Positions 57,677 through 64,000 of a stretch of 64,000 bases of DNA are shown here, one piece after another; position 1 is the stretch's first letter, and each line of letters begins with the position of its first letter. The notes under the pieces were generated by a model. It saw only the letters and a program-made list of their open reading frames with translations, was not told the DNA's origin and ran no database searches. The translations under genes and the position numbers were made by a program. Source of the stretch: Adiantum capillus-veneris (lineage: Eukaryota; Streptophyta; Polypodiopsida; Polypodiales; Pteridaceae); NCBI GenBank assembly GCA_014529385.2, contig CM043962.1:127913470-127977469 (forward strand), read 5' to 3'.

Positions 57677-57732
<56 letters not shown>
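57677..57732. repeat. (GA)n array
   Basis: About 28 GA units ending the cluster. 57733-57884 holds no gene. Confidence 0.96.
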
Positions 57733-57736
<4 letters not shown>

Positions 57737-57882
57737 ATTCAAATTTTTCTCATTTTTCTAACAAATATCTGTTTTGTTCCTATTACCATCGTCGCACTAT
57801 TAGCTGACACACTGTTGTATGTCTGTGTCACAGTTATATGAGTGTCACATGAAACAATGTGATCGGTTAACATACTCTTGGT

Positions 57883-57884
<2 letters not shown>

Positions 57885-57920
<36 letters not shown>
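57885..57920. repeat. poly(C) run of 36
   Basis: An uninterrupted C tract followed by TCTCTGCCCCCGCCGCCCGC. Its length is likely unstable in sequencing and assembly. Confidence 0.95.
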
Positions 57921-57922
<2 letters not shown>

Positions 57923-59059
57923 TCTGCCCCCGCCGCCCGCCTCTAACATGTTGTTTGTGGCTGTAGATGATGGTGCAGAGATGAGGCACGAAGAGTTGTA
58001 GCAGGTAATTTGTAAAACCAAACCAAATAAGGTGGAAGCTGCTAGATGCCTTCACTCTTGTCAGGTTGAAGGCTTCTTGTTATTGGTGGAAGAAAATCAA
58101 GCTTAGCCCAGCCAGTTCTTTTAGTGTTTGTAACGATAGTGATGAGGGGTCCACATCACTATGTAAGAAGTCCACAGTTGTTGCACCATTCTTTATGTCC
58201 AAGTTAGAGTACTAATGTCGTATGACCAAACGTCAATTGTTTGGACACCACAGAAAGAGAACAAGGGAAGGCTCAAGGTTGGGATTGCAAGGCACAAGTG
58301 CTTTTCTTGCCCTATCACTTTTTGCCACGCGTGCATCGTATTTTCTCTCTTCTTTTTAACTTTTCTTTCTTCGGCTTCATTGGAGTCACAATGGTCTCAC
58401 TTTCTCCCTTTTTAGATAGTCTTCTTCCCTCAATCTGCAATGCCAACTTCTGGTAGTCAAGGACATTATGCCATTGTGAAACTCCTTGGTTTCTTACGGT
58501 TGTTCCATGTGCAAAATGGCAATATCAAGATGCATGGATTGGAAAAAAGTCACTCAAGATCTCTCACCCCCATGAGAAGTAAATTTCTCTTCTTAAGGTC
58601 TAGAGCATGCAAATTGAAGCATTAAGAGCAGGGATTGGAGTTTATTCGGGCAAACAGACAAGATCAAAGAAAATCAGACGTAGCATCTTGGGCATGCAAA
58701 TGATGAGATGTCCACAAGAAGACGATATCAATCATGGGTCTTCTTCTTTTTTAGAAGGAAGGTAGTACTAATGTCCTCGTTAAAGGCGAAATGATTCATG
58801 TCCTCCTTCCACTTCCCAATTTGATTCGTATGAGGGATGCTCTACCATCAAACGGCTACAGAAGGAAAGGGCAGATGCTTCCTTATTTATTACCTTATAG
58901 CTGAGATTGTGATTTGTAATAGCTTTTGGAGGAGTGGAGGAAGCGCTTGGAGCTTGCAAAACTGTGAGTAAGTTTTGGCTCATTCAAGGGTGTCAAATTG
59001 CCGTCATAAAGTAATTACTCCTTGAAAATGCTTTTAACGTCTTCTCCCTTCTCTAACAA

Positions 59060-59180
59060 GCTTTAAATTTTAGCTAAGATGATGTGGTAAGAGCCCAAAG
59101 GGTAAGAACCAAGACAACTTTAAATTTTAGCTAAGAGGATATGGTAGGTTGCCGTAAGAGCCCAAAGGATAAGAACCAAG
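59060..59180. repeat. ~70-bp tandem duplication
   Basis: TTTAAATTTTAGCTAAGAnG and GAGCCCAAAGGnTAAGAACC occur twice, about 70 bp apart. Confidence 0.85.
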
Positions 59181-59766
59181 ACCTAGAATTGGGCGTTGCT
59201 ATAGAACATCTATAAATCATAAGAGGACATAAACATAACATGACATAGGCAGATTGACATCAAGCATCTAGCACTGAAGTAAACAAGTACAAAGTGCATT
59301 GGTGAGTATTTAAATAAGAATTGCATGTGTATTTATTAATCATATATGATGATTGATTGCCTCTATAGTTGTTTATAAAATGGTCCAATCTCACGGCTTC
59401 TCCAACAATTGTTTTGAGTAGTGAACTCTTTGCCGTGATAGATTTTGGAGCGTAGTTGGTTACTTGGTGAGTTGGTCGTGATTATTGTCGCCTCACCTTT
59501 TGTTGTGGTGAGTAGAACCAATTGATAAGCAACAATGTAATAGCTTAGCTTGGGACTTGATGAGCATTGGGAAGAAGCAAGTTGTGTTCCACAGGGCTCA
59601 CTATACAATATAGGGTTGGTAAAGGGGATAATTGAATCGAGCAAAGAGTTGCATCTTGATCATTTTGCTTAAATCCTACTCTTGAACCTACTTTGGTAGT
59701 TTATTTTGTAGACTGCCAATTAGTCTGGTAATATTGGTCATTTGCGACCTTACTCTAAATCAAGTG

Positions 59767-59845
<79 letters not shown>
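59767..59845. repeat. compound microsatellite (TG)n(GA)n
   Basis: About 22 TG units to 59810, then about 17 GA units to 59845. Confidence 0.97.
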
Positions 59846-59847
<2 letters not shown>

Positions 59848-60829
59848 GTCGCAGTGAGAGGGAGTAAGGAGTCTTGGTTGTTGATCACAAAACCTAGTGC
59901 AAAACATATCTAAAGAGGAAAACTTTGGGATAAAGAGTTGTCCTCGTGCTACAGAATGGCTATGCAGAGGAGAACGTTGGGTTGCAATATATAAGATGCA
60001 TTGCCAAATAAGGACATATGTAGATAGACATAAGCCACCTAGGAATGAAGTAAACATATACATACTGCATTGAATTGGGCAACTGTGATAAAAGAAGCGT
60101 GTCTGCTTGATAGGGTGAGAATACTAAGCTGGGGGCACCTCATTTTGTTGTTTCGACTGTATACTATATTATGTAGTGTGTAAACAATAGTCATAGTAGT
60201 TGACATGTATTAAATAGGGTACTATGGAAAACTTACTCGATAACTTTTTGGTAAACAAAAAGTATAAATCAAAGTAAACATAGAAGATTTTATGAAGCAT
60301 ACTTGTGAAATCACAACCTCATTTTCTTGTAAAGCATGCATGTAATCTCTCCATCAAGGCAGAGCACTAACCTTATGAGTAATGTCTTCACTTGAAGTTT
60401 GAACGACAAAAATCTCACCTTTGAGGAGCTAGGAAAGAAAAAGAAAAACATAAGTTTTAACTTTTTGTACTATTCAAATTTAAAAAAAATAAGAAACATT
60501 GATAGTGCACGGTCTACGTGTGTCATGCAAAAGTATGGTGGAGAGTTGGCACTGTGTCTCTTTAGTTTATAAGAAACAAAAGCCGTGCCTTGGCCTATAG
60601 TCCATTTCCTACAACATAGGCATGGTATTCAAAAACAAGATATATAACGTGAGTTTCTCTTTGTAAATTTGGTATTTAAGTCCATGCCATGACCATGTGA
60701 ATTTGTGTCTTGTCCTTGTCATAGCCATGTTGGGCATATCTTAGAGTCAGCATGTTCGAAGAGACTACATTTTGGTTAAAAAGGTTGTAAACAACTTTGT
60801 CTTTACTGCTTTATTGATAGCTTTGGCAA

Positions 60830-60980
60830 CTGGCTAAATGTGGGTGCCTTACCCAATGCGTCCTTTCCACCTTTGGCATATCATATGCAGAGAGCCTTGC
60901 ACCATTGACTAAATGTGGGTGCCTTACCCAATGCATCCTTTCCACCTTTGGTGTATCATATGCAGAGAGTCCTACGCCAT
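60830..60980. repeat. ~75-bp tandem duplication
   Basis: GACTAAATGTGGGTGCCTTA, CCCAATGCnTCCTTTCCACC and TATCATATGCAGAGAGnCCT appear twice in a row with few differences. Confidence 0.9.
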
Positions 60981-62524
60981 GAAGTCCTTGAGCAAGATAT
61001 TGGTCTCTAGTTTTTTGGCATGGGATCTTCCCAAGGACAATTCAGATTCTTTGCTGCTCTCGTAACTTTCTTCTCTCTTTGGCCAAAGCAAATTGTTTTA
61101 TTGAAGCTTTGTGAAATAAGTCATCTTGAAGTCTTTCGATTTTTACAAGTAATATATCAATGGAGTACGTTGTTTGCCCTCTTAATAAGACATGTTTGCC
61201 CTCAATTCAAGCTCCTCTTTAGCGCCTTTATCTCAATAGAAGAGCCAATATCTATTAGCATCATACTGTCACACCCAAGACCCATGGCACTTAGCCGCTT
61301 ACGTGAACTAGTTCTCTTTAGTGTCCAATACAAGAGCCATTTTCATCTTCCTTCGTTGTGATAATCTCAGAAAGCCCTTTGCCACTTGTTGAAGGTTGAT
61401 TCATACTAGAGGATTAGATTCCTCGTTTGAGATGAGCTTCTTTTCATCGTAAGAAGGTCTTGCCCTATCATTTGTTCCAAATCCCTCATGGAAAGGCTAA
61501 TTTTATTCCCAATCATGGAAACAAGCTTAATCCATACCTCTTGATCTTTCTTCACAACATAATTTGTATTAGAAATCATAGGTGTGGCTATTTAACGACA
61601 CATGTACAATCCGCCACAAGATGCACAAAGTAGCCATGATCCTCGACAATTGAAATGCTAACTCAAGTTCGTGTGGTTGATGCCCTTTTAAAAAGCTAGG
61701 GGTTTTATAATCTAGATTGCTCCTGCTCTCTGGTCTTTGCATTTATTATCATCATCACTACCAATATATCCATTGTATCTATCCTTGCAATCAACATGCT
61801 CTCTATTAGTTCTTCTATCACTACATCTTTGTGGCTATGATCCCTTCTATATTTATCCTCTCCATCATGGTCTCTTCGACCTTCTCTCATGTCGATTATG
61901 TCTACCCGGACCTCCATCATCATGTCGATCTTGTCTATTGCAATCTCTATCGTCATCTCTTTTTTGACTTTTGTCCTCGTTGACAATTGTGTTCACTTCA
62001 GCTATCATGTCTACCATCATCACTGCTTTTGTATGTCTTCCTATTCTTTGCTATCATGTCTACCATGACCATTTCTTCAGTGTTCTTCCTATTCTTTCAA
62101 CTTGGCCTCATCCTCAAGCTCCTTTTGCAATTCTTTGATTCTCCATCTATCATTAGGGATAGAAAGCTGCTTCCTTTTGTGTTTCTCCTTGTTTGCAGTC
62201 TTGCTTGTAGAGGGAAGAACAACCACGGTGCAGGTGATAAAGTCCATGGGCTATTGTAGGGGCACCTCACGGGCTACAATTGACACAAAGCTCACGTTTG
62301 CTATTGGCGAAGGCCTCAATATAATTGATTTTGTGAAAGGCTGTACTTTAGTTTATGTAGTCAAAGACCCAAGATTGTATGGCTCAGCTTCTTTTGCAGT
62401 CAATTAAAGCCGACTAGCTTAGTTGACAAGCCAAAAACATCCACATTAAGCACAAAGTCATCAGGTTCTTGAGTGTTTGTTTTGCGTACGACTAAGGCCC
62501 CTTGATCATCAACTTCTCTTGTGC

Positions 62525-62640
62525 ACAGTGACTTGCAGGAACAAGAAGCTATGGGTAGACCTTCGAAATACCCCCTCTAGCATAGTGACTTGCACAAACA
62601 AGAAGCTGTGGGTAGACCTTCGAAACAACCCCTCTAGAAG
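62525..62640. repeat. ~60-bp tandem duplication
   Basis: GTGACTTGCAnnAACAAGAA then GGGTAGACCTTCGAAA and CCCCTCTAG occur twice. Confidence 0.88.
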
Positions 62641-63529
62641 CCCCTCATTGATTGCCCCGCCATGTACCACTCAATGCTATCAGACGCATTCTCAAATGTT
62701 TATATTTATTGATGCTTTATGCTAGTTGTCTTTACGTGATAACTAATTTTGCCGTTACCACCGTGACACTGCTAGCCATGCAAAATGGGTCGAGGGTAGT
62801 GGCCTAGATCATGCCAAGGGGCTACTTGTAGGTTTAAGAAACCGGAAAACTTCATTAGGCTTACCAACAAAAGAGTGTCAAAATGGCTTCATTAAGAATT
62901 ACTCATTGATCATTCTTATGATCACTTAAAGAAGCTTCAATTTTGAGCAAAGAAGGATTAATAGATAAGGTTGTCTATCTACATCTCAAAGTCATTGTCT
63001 TAAAACAAGGAGATTTATTTAAGCAAAGATAGAGAGATTTATTTGTGCAAACATAACGATTCGTGTTCGTTTATCAAAGGATGTAAGTGCATACTTATTA
63101 TGCTCTATGGTCAAAGTCCATTTAAGGGAGACTATACGATCAAAGGCTTGTACCAAGCATATTTGTGCTCTCTCTTAAGGTGCTTTTGTCAAGATTATAC
63201 ACCACATTGTGGCATCATTGAAAATAACTAAGTTGATACTAAACTAGTGCACAAGCCCAATGCCAAAGGGTAGTCAAGATTTCAGGGCCAAGGTCAACAA
63301 AAAGAAAGAGGAGATTGCATGTAAACATGATGATTGAATCTCTTCAAAAGAGATTGATCATTACAAGAGATATAATTATTGTACACACATGTGGGGCTAG
63401 TTTAGATAAGCTACCTACAATTTATTTTTAGGTCTTGACATTTTTTCCTAAGCTAAACCAACCAACCACGAAATGAATTGATGATTATACAATGGGGCCT
63501 TGTGTGCACTTATATACTACACAATAGGA

Positions 63530-63732
63530 ATTGCCCTACTTAGTGTCATGTCAAATAAGTTAAATAAGTACTTAAAAGAAAAAATAATAACTCACATCAG
63601 ACATTTACTTGAGATGTATAAACTTTAACACCCTACTTAGCGTCGTCTCAAATAAGTTAAATAAGTAAAAAGAAAAAATAATAACTAACATCACATCAGA
63701 CATTCACTTGAGATGTATAAACTTTAACACCT
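63530..63732. repeat. ~100-bp tandem duplication
   Basis: CCCTACTTAGnGTCnTnTCA to GAGATGTATAAACTTTAACA occurs twice, differing by an insertion and a few bases. Confidence 0.9.
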
Positions 63733-63750
63733 TCTTCTTTAACCATGTAA

Positions 63751-63996
63751 GGGATTAAACTAGCTTTAACCACTAATGGAGAAAGTGAAAGAGATCATCC
63801 ACCCATCATTAAAGCTTTGTCTGAATTATACAACAGGCGTATTGGTGATTGGCTTAGGATATCACCATATGATTTATGGGCGGATTATACCACACGTAGT
63901 TCCATGATAATGTATATGCGATTGAAGTTGATGTATGGGCAAAAACTGGCCATGCAAAGAAAAGAATCAATATTGACATGGAGTAGTCTACCTTGA
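63751..63996 (+). pseudogene. Ty3/gypsy integrase C-terminal fragment
   Basis: An 81-codon open stretch with LTTNGESERDHPPIIKALSE, LYNRRIGDWLRISPYDLWAD, YTTRSSMIMYMRLKLMYGQK, matching the integrase region after the third catalytic residue (N-G-E-S-E) in plant gypsy elements. It begins after a TAA in the same frame and ends at TGA 63994-63996. No other integrase part is seen upstream, so it is a fragment unless it continues beyond the window in another frame. Confidence 0.7.
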
Positions 63997-64000
63997 GAAA

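Larger units (their letters stand above)
57921..63750. other. AT-rich non-coding region without a supported gene
   Basis: No domain was recognised in any frame. It holds the repeats listed separately. A minus-strand segment 61700-62200 reads as Asp/Arg-rich (DRDCNRQDRHDDGGPGRHNR), with a possible coiled coil upstream (KELQKELEDEAKLKE) and stops. It could be a decayed gag or charged protein but is not called. Confidence 0.5.

Overview
The window is a transposable-element-rich stretch of a land-plant nuclear genome. The evidence is primer-binding sites complementary to plant initiator tRNA-Met next to many LTRs, Ty3/gypsy elements with a chromodomain-like tail, Ty1/copia and L1-like elements, plant telomere-type CCCTAAA motifs, and a small host exon pair with canonical GT/AG splice sites. 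Heavy nesting and long intergenic distances suggest a large genome such as a gymnosperm or fern; that is inference, and the species cannot be named from sequence alone.

Layout. 1-9.4 kb: a decayed gypsy pol (element C, + strand) split by a 7-kb non-autonomous LTR element (A1, TSD TTGGG). One LTR of A1 is itself split by a compact element with two LTRs and almost no internal region (T-a). 9.4-13.7 kb: a solo T-family LTR (TSD GTTTA), LTR remnants, and a gypsy RT fragment (E) hit twice by T-family elements. 13.7-17.1 kb: a gag remnant with a zinc knuckle, then two exons of a nucleoside diphosphate kinase (NME5/NME6-like), the only recognisable host gene. 17.1-29.1 kb: an A-family element (A2) split by a nearly complete gypsy element (B, - strand, TSD GCCGC), whose gag holds an A-family solo LTR (A3, TSD GAGGA). 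29.1-33.6 kb: a copia-type LTR with PBS, opposed short tandem arrays, a T-family LTR and a gag gene with a T-family 5' LTR (element D). 33.6-42.4 kb: a Ty1/copia element (H, - strand, TSD CCGGG/TCGGG) inserted in the LTR of D, with an L1-like LINE inserted in its gag. 42.4-43.8 kb: the rest of the D LTR, holding another A-family solo LTR (A4, TSD TCTTT). 44-57.7 kb: two copies of a second LINE type (LINE 2 and the near full-length LINE 3), a decayed L1 (LINE 4), a gypsy gag/protease fragment, and two tiny LINE tails. Every copy of the second LINE type abuts a (GA)n array. 57.7-64 kb: mostly non-coding sequence with homopolymer tracts, (TG)n(GA)n and several tandem duplications, ending in a gypsy integrase fragment.

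Nothing here reads as a working host operon or defence system. Boundaries given to the base come from TG...CA termini plus 5-bp target duplications seen in the sequence. All element-encoded genes carry at least one stop or frameshift, so they are called as pseudogenes. Many reading frames begin at non-ATG codons, so protein starts are uncertain unless stated. The most useful points are the host kinase exons, the LINE tail/(GA)n association, the T-family LTR shared between compact elements and a gag-bearing element, and the reciprocal nesting of families A and B.
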